A stretch of 64,000 bases of DNA. Origin: Synergistes jonesii (GTDB lineage: Bacteria > Synergistota > Synergistia > Synergistales > Synergistaceae). The position numbers were made by a program, and so were the translations under genes. The notes under the pieces are model-generated. The model made no database searches and had not been told where the DNA came from. It saw nothing but the letters and a program-made list of their open reading frames with translations. Shown here piece after piece: positions 44,466 to 53,150 of this stretch; the stretch's first letter is position 1; every line of letters begins with the position of its first letter. The DNA lies in contig NZ_JMKI01000002.1 of the NCBI RefSeq assembly GCF_000712295.1, forward strand, positions 62,015 through 126,014. The letters run 5' to 3'.

Positions 44466-45104
44466 ATGCGCAGCGATAAGCCGGTGCAGTATCTGATGAA
44501 AAGGGCTTTCGACGTATGCGGCTCGCTGCTGGGGCTGATACTCCTTTCTCCGCTGATGCTGCTGACGGCGTATAAAATTTCCCGGGAGATGGGCAAGCCG
44601 CTCTTCTTCAACGCTACGCGGGCCGGTATGGACGGTAGGCCTTTCAGGCTCTATAAGTTCAGAACGATGACGGACGAACGAGACGAAAGCGGAAAGCTTC
44701 TGCCGGACGCCGAACGCCTCACTCCGCTCGGCGAAAAGATCCGCAGCTCCAGCGTCGACGAACTACCGCAGCTTCTGAACGTGCTGAAGGGCGAGATGAG
44801 CCTCGTGGGGCCGCGCCCCCTGCCGCTGGAATACGTGCCGCGCTACAGCGCCGCGCAGAAAAAAAGGCTCAGCGTCCCTCAGGGGATGACCGGCTGGGCG
44901 CAGATCCACGGCAGAAACGCGATATCGTGGGAGGAAAAATTCAGCTGCGACCTATGGTACGCCGAAAACTGGTCCTTAGCGCTCGACATGAAGATAATAT
45001 TAGTTACGCTGAAAAAAGTACTGACGCGCGAAGGCATCAACGCCGAGGGAGAGGCGACGATGCCGGAGTTCAAAGGAGGCGCGCCCGATGGGAAAAAAGA
45101 ATAA
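44466..45104 (+). CDS. Undecaprenyl-phosphate sugar-1-phosphate transferase (PglC-like)
   Basis: 212 residues. One membrane-inserted N-terminal helix (KRAFDVCGSLLGLILLSPLMLL) is followed by FRLYKFRTMTDERDESG and the catalytic SSVDELPQLLNVLKGEMSLVGPRPLPLEY, the full signature of monotopic phosphoglycosyl transferases. It moves the sugar phosphate from UDP-sugar to undecaprenyl phosphate and so starts glycan assembly. It lies three bases after the aminotransferase gene and overlaps the acetyltransferase gene by 17 bases. Confidence 0.93.
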   Translation: MRSDKPVQYLMKRAFDVCGSLLGLILLSPLMLLTAYKISREMGKPLFFNATRAGMDGRPFRLYKFRTMTDERDESGKLLPDAERLTPLGEKIRSSSVDELPQLLNVLKGEMSLVGPRPLPLEYVPRYSAAQKKRLSVPQGMTGWAQIHGRNAISWEEKFSCDLWYAENWSLALDMKIILVTLKKVLTREGINAEGEATMPEFKGGAPDGKKE

Positions 45105-45711
45105 AGAAATATATCTTATAGGGGCCGGCGGGCACGCGAAGGTGATAATCGCGCTGCTTGACGAGCTCGGCATGAGCTGCCCGGCGATATACGACGACGC
45201 TGAAAGGCTGCAGGGCACGAAGTTCTGTGGGATCCCGATCGCAGGCCCTGTATCCGCGCTGCCCGACCGCGGGGACGTCTCCGCCGTGATCGCGATAGGC
45301 GTCAACGAAACGCGCCGTCGCATAAGCAGCGCGTTCAAAAACGTTTCATGGGCCGCCCTCGTGCACCCTCACAGCTGGGTGCACGCTTCGGTGTCGATCG
45401 GACGCGGCTCCGTCGTATTCGCCGGCTCGGTCATTCAGCCGGGCAGCGTCATCGGAGCGCATACGATAGTAAACACCTCAGTATCGATAGACCACGACTG
45501 CCGCGTCGGCGATTTCTGCCACATCGCGCCCGGCTGCCATATAGCAGGAGGCGTGCGCATCGGCGACAACGTATTCTGCGGCATCGGCTCCTGTGTTACT
45601 CAATATCTCTCCGTCTGCGGCGACATCGTCATAGGAGCGGGCGCGGCCGTGACGAGGGATCTGACGGAGCCCGGCATCTACGTCGGACTGCCCGCTAAGC
45701 GCCGTGCCTAA
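45088..45711 (+). CDS. Sugar N-acetyltransferase (PglD/NeuD type)
   Basis: 207 residues. IYLIGAGGHAKVIIALLDELG is the N-terminal Rossmann region and residues from about 90 on form hexapeptide repeats of a left-handed beta helix (IGRGSVVFAGSVIQPGSVIGAHTIVNT). SIDHDCRVGDFCHIAPG contains the catalytic histidine region. It would acetylate the amino group of the UDP-amino sugar with acetyl-CoA. GGAGGCGC is the ribosome site and both ends overlap neighbouring genes. Confidence 0.92.
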   Translation: MGKKNKEIYLIGAGGHAKVIIALLDELGMSCPAIYDDAERLQGTKFCGIPIAGPVSALPDRGDVSAVIAIGVNETRRRISSAFKNVSWAALVHPHSWVHASVSIGRGSVVFAGSVIQPGSVIGAHTIVNTSVSIDHDCRVGDFCHIAPGCHIAGGVRIGDNVFCGIGSCVTQYLSVCGDIVIGAGAAVTRDLTEPGIYVGLPAKRRA

Positions 45712-46807
45712 ACTGCTGATCGCCGCGACCGCGGCGCTGACGCTCAGAAGCTTCCTGCTGCCGCACGCGCGGCGCATGAGAGAAGAGGGCTGGACCGTCG
45801 ACGGGGCGGCGCGCGGAATCCTGGAAGACGAAGCGTGCAAAGGGGCCTTTGATTCCCGCTTCGAAGTAGAATGGGTCAGGGACCCGCGCGACGCGCTGAG
45901 TTTGGCGCGCTCCTACCGCAGGATACGGCAGATCGTCCGCGCCGGCCGCTACGATATAGTTCACGTGCACACGCCGGTGGCCGCGGCGGTGACGCGCTTC
46001 GCGCTGAAAAACTTCGGCGCCGCCGAACGCCCGAAGGCCATATACACGGCGCACGGCTTTCACTTTTTCAGCGGCGCGCCGCTGAAAAACTGGCTGCTCT
46101 TCTACCCCGTCGAAAAATACCTGTCGCGCTTCACAGAGCTGCTCATCACGATAAATGCGGAGGACTATGTGCGCGCTCGCGGCTTTGCCGCAAAGCGCGT
46201 CGAATATCTGCCGGGCGTCGGCGTCGACGTCGCGCGCTTCCGGGACTGTCGCGAGGCGGCCGACCGCAGCGCGCTCGGCGTGCCGGAAGGCGCTTACATG
46301 CTGCTCTCCGCCGGCGAGCTCAACGCCAACAAAAACCACGCCGAAGTGCTGCGCGCCCTTGCACGGATCGGCGACAGAGAGATACACTACGTGATCGCCG
46401 GCGACGGTCCGCTGCGCGCCGAGCTGCGGAGCCGCGCCGCCGAGCTCGGCGTCGGCGCTCAGCTGCACTTAGCCGGCTACAGGCACGACATGCCGGAACT
46501 TTACAGATCCGCCGACTGCTTCGTCCTCCCGTCGAAGCGCGAAGGGCTGCCCGTCGCGCTGATGGAAGCCGCGGCGTCCGGCCTGCCGCTTATCTGTTCG
46601 CGCATCCGCGGCAGCGTCGACGTCGCCGCGAAATATCCCGACTGCCGCCTGTATGAGAGCGGCGACACAGATGCTTTAGCCGCGTTGCTGCGCGTCCGCC
46701 CGAAACGCGGCGAAAACGGAACGCACAGCCTGCCGGAGGAGATATTCGGCCTCCGCGCGGCGACGGAAACCTCCGCGCGGCTCTATAAAGAGCTGCTTGG
46801 AAGCTGA
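45704..46807 (+). CDS. Glycosyltransferase family 4 (PglA-like)
   Basis: 367 residues from a GTG that overlaps the acetyltransferase stop. Two Rossmann domains: the N-terminal half has VHVHTPVAAAVTRFALKNF and IYTAHGFHFFSG. The C-terminal half has LSAGELNANKNHAEVLRAL and the retaining-enzyme segment FVLPSKREGLPVALMEAAASGLPLI. It adds a sugar to the lipid-linked acceptor primed by the PglC-like transferase. Donor and linkage cannot be predicted. Confidence 0.9.
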   Translation: MPKLLIAATAALTLRSFLLPHARRMREEGWTVDGAARGILEDEACKGAFDSRFEVEWVRDPRDALSLARSYRRIRQIVRAGRYDIVHVHTPVAAAVTRFALKNFGAAERPKAIYTAHGFHFFSGAPLKNWLLFYPVEKYLSRFTELLITINAEDYVRARGFAAKRVEYLPGVGVDVARFRDCREAADRSALGVPEGAYMLLSAGELNANKNHAEVLRALARIGDREIHYVIAGDGPLRAELRSRAAELGVGAQLHLAGYRHDMPELYRSADCFVLPSKREGLPVALMEAAASGLPLICSRIRGSVDVAAKYPDCRLYESGDTDALAALLRVRPKRGENGTHSLPEEIFGLRAATETSARLYKELLGS

Positions 46808-46834
46808 ACGGCGCAGGAAAAGGACATCGGAATC

Positions 46835-47722
46835 GTGAAGGAGATATTTTTTATAAAAACGGGCAAGGCCTATCTGCCGGAGATAGAGGGATATGGCCGC
46901 GCATTTACGAAAAAAGGCTTCTCCTGCGGCGTCATAAGCCCCGAGGAAGTCGCGCGTCGCGACAGCGCGAACAGCGCATTCTGGTTCTTCATGGGCTTTT
47001 ATCCGCACAAAATCGTCTCAAAGGGCTTTGTCGTGCACGATTACCGTTCTTTGTCCACAGGAAGCATGCGCGGACCGAAAGATTTTTTGAAGCGCGCCTT
47101 CCAGCCGAAGCCGTCGCTGAGGGTCTTTCTCAACGAAAACGTAAAAAAACGCATGAACTTCAAGGACAGCGTTCCATCTTGCCTGATCGATATGGGGGTC
47201 GATTTCCCGCAGTGGGGTGCAGAAAAGGGGAGGGACGTCATATACGACTACGTTTATGTCGGCGACGTTTCAAAAGATAGAGGCATAGACCGTCTGCTCG
47301 CATGGTTTGCAAAGACCGGCGGCGGCAAAAGGCTGCTTCTTGTCGGGCGCTGCGACGAAGAGCTGCGCGGCGCTTACGGCAGCCCCAACATCATATTTGC
47401 CGGAAAGGTGGAGAGGGAGCGCGTCTATGAATACCTTATGCAAAGCGGGACCGGCATCTCCTATGTTCCGCGCGGGATGCCCTATGACCTGCAAACCAGC
47501 ACGAAGATGCTCGAATACGCTTGGTGCGGCCTAAATATATTAGCGAACGACTCCCCCTCGAACATACTCACGGCGAAAAAGCTCAGCTTTGAATGCAGCA
47601 GGACGAGAGACCCAATTCTCGGGCTTAAGATAGTCAATACGGGGACAGGGAGCATCCGCGGCAAGCTTTCATGGGATAAGATTATCGACGATTCCGGCCT
47701 CTTCAAGCACCTTAGACCGTGA
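46835..47722 (+). CDS. Putative glycosyltransferase (GT-B fold)
   Basis: 295 residues from a GTG start. The protein has the look of a GT-B glycosyltransferase C-terminal half: YDYVYVGDVSKDRGIDRLLAWFAKT, LLLVGRC, and SGTGISYVPRGMPYDLQTSTKMLEYAWCGLNILAND, where the last stretch corresponds to the nucleotide-sugar binding region. The N-terminal domain is short. The family is not certain, but the position between a GT4 enzyme and LicD supports a role in the same glycan. Confidence 0.72.
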   Translation: MKEIFFIKTGKAYLPEIEGYGRAFTKKGFSCGVISPEEVARRDSANSAFWFFMGFYPHKIVSKGFVVHDYRSLSTGSMRGPKDFLKRAFQPKPSLRVFLNENVKKRMNFKDSVPSCLIDMGVDFPQWGAEKGRDVIYDYVYVGDVSKDRGIDRLLAWFAKTGGGKRLLLVGRCDEELRGAYGSPNIIFAGKVERERVYEYLMQSGTGISYVPRGMPYDLQTSTKMLEYAWCGLNILANDSPSNILTAKKLSFECSRTRDPILGLKIVNTGTGSIRGKLSWDKIIDDSGLFKHLRP

Positions 47723-47840
47723 GCGCGGCGCCGCGCGAAATGGTTTGCGAATGCCGTAATTCTTTCGTGGCGCTTCCGGCAGACGACCTGTCCGAAAACG
47801 ATGAAAAAAGCGACGACGCTCAAAAAGAAGGTAGAGCAAG

Positions 47841-48542
47841 ATGAAAAAAATAATAAGGACGTTGTTTGAATCAGAATTTTATGAGCGTTTTGTACGAGGA
47901 ACGGTTTTTCATAAAACATGTGCTATGCTTAAATCCATACCCAGCAAACACTATAGAAATTTATTAGTGAAAAGAAGGGGCGTTTCTACATTGAAACAAA
48001 TACAGGTCCATCTGGAAGAAGCAAAAGTCGATTTCTTTTTTGATTTCGGCACATTGCTTGGAATAATAAGGGAAGGACATCTGTTAAACCACGACCTGGA
48101 CATGGACATCGGAGTGATTCTCAAGCCTTCTGAGAGTGAAACTGATATAAGAAAACACATGCTGGAGGTCGGCCGCTTGAAGTATGTTTATTTTCTCGAC
48201 GACGTCGGCCTCGTGGAGGAATCTTATATGGTCAACGGGATCAAGGTTGATGTCAATTATTATCGAACGTCGGGGGACAGAAGCATATGCTATCTGTTAT
48301 ACCGCGAGCAGGCGAAGAAGTACCGCGGAGACGAGATGAACGCGGTCGAGCTCGCGTCGAAGCGCATCAGCATCACAAAGGCGCGGTTCATTGACACAGA
48401 CGTCAACGTTCCTGACAATTGCGCGGAATATCTGGAAACGCGCTATGGCAGGAACTGGAAAATACCCGATAAGAACTGGTGCTATTGGGCGGGGCCTTCC
48501 GCGAGGAAGATCCCCAACATGGCTCATATTCAGAAGTTTTGA
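47841..48542 (+). CDS. LicD/fukutin-family phospho(no)transferase-like protein
   Basis: 233 residues. VDFFFDFGTLLGIIREGHLLNHDLDMDIGVIL (about 64-95) is the LicD nucleotidyltransferase-fold core: the G-T-L-L-G-x-x-R-E-G motif and the D-x-D-x-D metal-binding segment. LicD proteins transfer phosphocholine from CDP-choline to sugars. Here no choline genes are present but a phosphonate-activation module follows, so the donor may be a CMP-activated phosphonate. The first third is noticeably AT-rich compared with its neighbours, suggesting separate acquisition. It follows a 118-nt gap. Confidence 0.85.
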   Translation: MKKIIRTLFESEFYERFVRGTVFHKTCAMLKSIPSKHYRNLLVKRRGVSTLKQIQVHLEEAKVDFFFDFGTLLGIIREGHLLNHDLDMDIGVILKPSESETDIRKHMLEVGRLKYVYFLDDVGLVEESYMVNGIKVDVNYYRTSGDRSICYLLYREQAKKYRGDEMNAVELASKRISITKARFIDTDVNVPDNCAEYLETRYGRNWKIPDKNWCYWAGPSARKIPNMAHIQKF

Positions 48543-48554
48543 GTTTATCTGAAC

Positions 48555-49982
48555 ATGCGCGGAACATCGTACATCAGAACGTTTCCGGCCCCCGTGGCGG
48601 CTTCGCTGGCCTTAATGGCCATGAGCGTCGTAGAAAAGGGGCTCATCCTGATAACAAGCCCGCTCTACACGCGACTGCTGACACAGAGCGAATTCGGTGC
48701 CGTCTCCGTCTTTATCTCCTGGCAGACGCTTCTCGGCGTCGTCGCGATGTTCTGCCTTCACGGCGGCGTCTTCAACAACGGGATGCTCGACTACGAAGAG
48801 GACCGCGACCGCTATTCATGGTCGCTGCTCGTGCTCTCGAATGTAATCACGCTTATCTGTTTCTTCGCGCTGCTCGCGCTGCGGCCGTTCCTGCGCACGT
48901 GGTTCAACCTCGGCTTGCCGCTCGTTTGTCTGATGTTCGCGATGTTCTTCACGCAGCCGGCCTTCAACTTCTGGATGGCGCGGCAGCGCTTCGAGTACAA
49001 ATACAAGCTGCTGGCCGCCGTAGTCATAGGCTCGGCTTTCCTCTCTCCGCTGGCCGCCGTCGCCTGCATTCTCGCTTTTCCGGGGCACCGCGTTTACGCG
49101 CGCCTCTTCGGCGGCGAAAGCGTGCTCATATGCGTTTACTGCGCATACTATTTTTATCTGGGGAAGAAAGCGGGCTGGAAAGTAAAATTTTCATACTGGA
49201 AACAGGCCTTTCTCTTCAACCTGCCGCTTATTCCGCACTACCTTTCCGGATACGCGCTGAACAGTGCGGACAGGATAATGATAGCGAACTTTGCAGGCGA
49301 CAGCGCCGCGGCGCGCTACAGCGTCGCCTATACCGTCGCGCTCGCGGCTACGGTGGTCTGGAACGCGATCAACGCCTCGCTGATCCCGTACACCTATGAG
49401 AAATGCCGCAAGGGAGATTACGCCGCGATCTACAATATCACGAACCCGATCGTTCTCATTTACGCATGTCTCTGCGGAGGGCTGATCCTGATAGTTCCCG
49501 AACTGATCATGATCATGGCGCCGTCCAGCTACTATGAAGGGATATTTATCGTGCCTCCTATTGTCGGCGGTGTCTTTTTCATGTCGCTCTATTCTGTTTT
49601 CGCGAACGTCGTCTACTACTACAGAAGGCCGCGCTATGTCATGTACGCCAGCGTGAGCGCCGCCACGCTTAACGTGATCCTCAACTATATTTTCATTCCC
49701 CGCTTCGGCTACATGGCCGCGGCTTATACCACGCTTTTCTGCTACATCGTGCAGGCCGCGCTCGACTATCTCGCGCTGAAAAAGGTGACGAAAGCGAGCG
49801 TCTGCAATATGCGTTTGCTGCTGGCGTTCTGCGCGGCGATGGTCGCGGTTTCGCTTTTTTCAGGTACGCTTTATTATCATAATCTGTTAAGATACAGTCT
49901 GATAGCGTTGTCCGTCCTCGCGGCGCTTCTTATGCGGCGCAGGATCGTCGGGGCTATACTGGCTGTAAGGGAAAGCAATTAG
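48555..49982 (+). CDS. Wzx-type polysaccharide flippase
   Basis: 475 residues with about fourteen hydrophobic helices. MSVVEKGLILITSPLYTRLLTQSEFGAVSVFISWQTLL is the usual opening of the polysaccharide-synthesis (MVF/PST) flippases. It should move the undecaprenyl-linked repeat across the membrane. The gene follows LicD by 12 nt with a weak ribosome site. No Wzy polymerase or oligosaccharyltransferase is seen in the window, so the final acceptor (protein, LPS or capsule) is undetermined. Confidence 0.9.
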   Translation: MRGTSYIRTFPAPVAASLALMAMSVVEKGLILITSPLYTRLLTQSEFGAVSVFISWQTLLGVVAMFCLHGGVFNNGMLDYEEDRDRYSWSLLVLSNVITLICFFALLALRPFLRTWFNLGLPLVCLMFAMFFTQPAFNFWMARQRFEYKYKLLAAVVIGSAFLSPLAAVACILAFPGHRVYARLFGGESVLICVYCAYYFYLGKKAGWKVKFSYWKQAFLFNLPLIPHYLSGYALNSADRIMIANFAGDSAAARYSVAYTVALAATVVWNAINASLIPYTYEKCRKGDYAAIYNITNPIVLIYACLCGGLILIVPELIMIMAPSSYYEGIFIVPPIVGGVFFMSLYSVFANVVYYYRRPRYVMYASVSAATLNVILNYIFIPRFGYMAAAYTTLFCYIVQAALDYLALKKVTKASVCNMRLLLAFCAAMVAVSLFSGTLYYHNLLRYSLIALSVLAALLMRRRIVGAILAVRESN

Positions 49983-50026
49983 GGTCTGGCCGCCGAGGCG
50001 GTTTCTTATTCAGTGGAGGTGCTGTT

Positions 50027-52036
50027 GTGAAAGCCCTTATTCTCAATTCCGGCGCCGGCAGGCGCATGGGGCCGCTCTCAGGCGAACGTCCGAAGTGCAT
50101 GACGGAGATATCGCCGACTGAGAGCATAATCGCCCGCCAGCTGCGGCAGCTTTCGGAGTGCGGCGTGGAGGAGGCCGTGATAACGACGGGGCCGTTCGCC
50201 GCGGCGCTCGAGGGATACTGCCGCGCGCTCGGCCTGCCGCTGCGCCTGACCTTTGTGCATAATCCGCGCTGGGCGGAGACGAACTACATATATTCCATCT
50301 ACTGCGCGCGGGAGCGGCTGCGCGGCGAAGGCATACTGCTGATGCACGGCGACCTCGTCTTCGAGGAGAGCGTGCTCGAAGAAGCGCTCGCCGCCAAGAC
50401 GAGCGTGATGGCCGTCTCATCCGCGCTGCCGCCGCCGCAGAAGGACTTCAAAGCCGTCATAAGAGAGGGGCGCGTCGCCAGGGTCGGAGTGGACTTATTC
50501 GACGGAGCCGTGACGGCGCAGCCGCTCTACAAGCTGCTGGAAGATGACTGGAAGACGTGGCTCGGGGGCATCGCCGAATTCTGCGAAGCCGGACGGACGG
50601 ATTGTTACGCGGAAGAGGCGCTCAACGAGGCAGCCGACCGCTGCCGCATCATGCCGCTCGACTTCGGCGGCGCGCTCTGCGCGGAGATCGACACGCCTCA
50701 GGACCTCGCCGCGGTTTCGGCGCGCCTCAAAGAAATAGAGGAGCGCCTCGTCTACATGTGCTTCTCGACGGACGTGGTACACAGCGGCCACATCGCGATC
50801 ATGCGCCGCGCGCGCCGGCTCGGCCGCCTCGTCGTCGGCGTGCTCTCCGACGAAGCGGTGGCGAGCTACAAGCGCTTTCCGCTCGTGCCCTTCGAGGAGC
50901 GGCGGGCTCTATTCGAGAACATCGCCGGCGTGAGCCGCGTCGTCGAGCAGAAAAGCCTCAGCTACGCCGACATACTGCGAGAGCTCAGGCCGGCCGTCGT
51001 CGTACACGGCGACGATTGGCGCGAGGGCGCGCAGCGGCCCATACGCGCCGAGGTGCTCGCGATACTCGCAGAGCAGGGCGGAAAGCTCGTAGAATTTCCC
51101 TACACTAAAGACGCGAAGCTCAATCAGATCGAAGCGCGCTTCCGCGAAAAGCTCTCGCTGCCCGACGTGCGCCGCGCGCGGCTGCGGCGTCTTCTCTCCC
51201 TCAAACCGCTGGTCACCGCGATAGAGGCGCACAACGGCATCACCGGCCTCATCGCCGAAAAGACCGTCGTCTGTCAGGAGGGACGGGCGCGCCAGTTCGA
51301 CGCGATGTGGCTTTCGTCGCTCTGCGACTCCACCGCGAAGGGCAAGCCGGATATCGAGCTCGTCGATATGTCCTCGCGCCTGCGCACCGCCGACGAGATA
51401 ATGGAGGTCACGACGAAGCCGATGATCCTCGACGGAGACACCGGCGGCCTCGTCGAGCACTTTGTCTACAACGTGCGCACGCTTGAGCGCATGGGCGTCT
51501 CGGCGGTCATAATCGAGGACAAGACGGGGCTCAAGAAAAATTCGCTCTTCGGCGTCGAGGCAAAACAGACGCAGGATTCTCCTGAGAACTTTGCGGCCAA
51601 GATACGCGCCGGCAAAGAGGCGCAGAAGACGCGCGACTTCATGATAATAGCGCGCATCGAGAGCCTGATCTTAGAAAAGGGCGTAGGAGACGCTCTCTTG
51701 CGCGCGCGGGCCTATACGGGCGCCGGCGCCGACGGCATCATGATACACAGTAGGAAAAAGGATCCCACGGAGATATTCGCCTTCGTGGAAAAATTCCGCG
51801 CCTTTGATAAAAGCACGCCGATAGTCGTCGTTCCGACGTCTTTCAGCAGCGTGACGGAAGAGGAATTCGCGCGGCGCGGCATCAATATAGTCATCTACGC
51901 GAACCAGTTGACGCGCAGCGCCTTCCCCGCGATGCAGAAAGCCGCGCGCACGATACTTGAACGTCGCCGGGCGCTCGAGGCCGACGAGCTCTGTATGCCG
52001 ATAAAAGACATACTGACGCTGATACCGGAGGAATAG
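50027..52036 (+). CDS. aepX: Three-domain fusion: NTP-transferase, cytidylyltransferase-like and PEP mutase
   Basis: 669 residues from a GTG. Residues 1-235 are a LicC/PntC-like sugar-type nucleotidyltransferase (LILNSGAGRRMGPLSGERPKCM). Residues 240-380 are a second, unrelated CTP-transferase-like domain with the HSGH motif at 252-255 (FSTDVVHSGHIAIMRRARRL). Residues 388-669 are a phosphoenolpyruvate mutase with the diagnostic EDKTGLKKNS (497-506, EDK-x5-NS). PEP mutase makes the C-P bond, giving phosphonopyruvate. The fused transferases imply the final phosphonate is activated as a nucleotide conjugate. It is followed two bases later by the reductase and then the decarboxylase. Confidence 0.9.
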   Translation: MKALILNSGAGRRMGPLSGERPKCMTEISPTESIIARQLRQLSECGVEEAVITTGPFAAALEGYCRALGLPLRLTFVHNPRWAETNYIYSIYCARERLRGEGILLMHGDLVFEESVLEEALAAKTSVMAVSSALPPPQKDFKAVIREGRVARVGVDLFDGAVTAQPLYKLLEDDWKTWLGGIAEFCEAGRTDCYAEEALNEAADRCRIMPLDFGGALCAEIDTPQDLAAVSARLKEIEERLVYMCFSTDVVHSGHIAIMRRARRLGRLVVGVLSDEAVASYKRFPLVPFEERRALFENIAGVSRVVEQKSLSYADILRELRPAVVVHGDDWREGAQRPIRAEVLAILAEQGGKLVEFPYTKDAKLNQIEARFREKLSLPDVRRARLRRLLSLKPLVTAIEAHNGITGLIAEKTVVCQEGRARQFDAMWLSSLCDSTAKGKPDIELVDMSSRLRTADEIMEVTTKPMILDGDTGGLVEHFVYNVRTLERMGVSAVIIEDKTGLKKNSLFGVEAKQTQDSPENFAAKIRAGKEAQKTRDFMIIARIESLILEKGVGDALLRARAYTGAGADGIMIHSRKKDPTEIFAFVEKFRAFDKSTPIVVVPTSFSSVTEEEFARRGINIVIYANQLTRSAFPAMQKAARTILERRRALEADELCMPIKDILTLIPEE

Positions 52037-52038
52037 CG

Positions 52039-53148
52039 ATGACGCAGGAACTTATCACAGGCGCCGGCTCGCGCCGGCTCGCCGCAGCGGCGCTGGCGCG
52101 GCGCGGCGCTCGCAGGTGCTTCGCCGTAGCAAGCGACAGGGCGGCCAGCGGCTGGCTGGAACGATCGCTGCGCGGCGCGGGGCTGGACTTCGTTCGCTTT
52201 TCCGGATTTTCAGCAAACCCGCGATACGAAGATATAGTTGCGGCAACGCGCCTCTTCCGCAAAAGCGGCTGCGACTCCGTCATGGCAGTCGGCGGCGGCA
52301 GCGCCATCGACACGGCCAAATGCGTGAAACTTTTCTGCCGCATGGATGCGTCGCAAAATTACCTGGAACAGCCTTACGAAGACACGGGCGCGCCGCTGGC
52401 CGCCGTGCCCACTACGGCGGGCAGCGGCAGCGAGGCGACCAGCTTCGCGGTCATCTATGCGGGCGGCGAAAAGCGGTCCGTAGCGCACGACAGCCTACTG
52501 CCGGACATCGCTGCGCTAGACCCGCAGACGCTCGCCACGCTGCCGCTCTATCAGAAGAAATGCACGCTGCTCGACGCGCTCTGCCACGCCGTCGAAGCGT
52601 GGTGGTCCGTCAACTCGACGGAAGAAAGCGTCGAATATTCGCGCAGCGCCTTAAGCGGCATAACGAGCCACATGGACGACTACTTCGAGGGCGAGCCCGG
52701 TGCGGCCGAGGCGGTCATGTTCGCGGCGAACGCCGCGGGACGAGCGATAAACATCGCCAAGACGACGGCGGCTCATGCGATGTGCTACAAGCTGACGTCA
52801 AGCTTCGCCCTCCCCCACGGACACGCCGTCGCGTTATGTCTGCCGCGCGCGTGGCGCTATATTCTGGAACACCCCGAAAGGACGACGGACATTCGCGGAG
52901 CCGCGCACCTTGCCGAAGCGCTGCGCGGCATCGCCCTCTGCATCGGCGCGCGCAGCGCGGAGGAGGGACCGACGCGTTTCGAGGCGCTGCTTGACGAGCT
53001 ATGCATCGCCGCGCCTTCCGGCGCTGAGTGGGACGTGTCGCGGCTCGCGGCTTTCGTCGACCCGGCCAGGCTGAAAAATTTCCCAGTGAGCATCGGCGAG
53101 AAAGAGCTCGCTGAGCTTTACCGGCAGATGACCGTGAGAGGAAAATAA
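52039..53148 (+). CDS. Iron-containing alcohol dehydrogenase, probable phosphonoacetaldehyde reductase
   Basis: 369 residues. MAVGGGSAIDTAKCVKLF binds the dinucleotide, AVPTTAGSGSEATSFAV is a family signature, and LDALCHAVEAWWSV with SFALPHGHAVALCL supplies the metal-ligand histidines of iron-type alcohol dehydrogenases. Flanked by PEP mutase and phosphonopyruvate decarboxylase genes, it most likely reduces phosphonoacetaldehyde to 2-hydroxyethylphosphonate, as PhpC does. No aminotransferase for aminoethylphosphonate is present in the cluster, which favours this product. Good ribosome site GGAGGAATAGCG. Confidence 0.83.
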   Translation: MTQELITGAGSRRLAAAALARRGARRCFAVASDRAASGWLERSLRGAGLDFVRFSGFSANPRYEDIVAATRLFRKSGCDSVMAVGGGSAIDTAKCVKLFCRMDASQNYLEQPYEDTGAPLAAVPTTAGSGSEATSFAVIYAGGEKRSVAHDSLLPDIAALDPQTLATLPLYQKKCTLLDALCHAVEAWWSVNSTEESVEYSRSALSGITSHMDDYFEGEPGAAEAVMFAANAAGRAINIAKTTAAHAMCYKLTSSFALPHGHAVALCLPRAWRYILEHPERTTDIRGAAHLAEALRGIALCIGARSAEEGPTRFEALLDELCIAAPSGAEWDVSRLAAFVDPARLKNFPVSIGEKELAELYRQMTVRGK

Positions 53149-53150
53149 GA

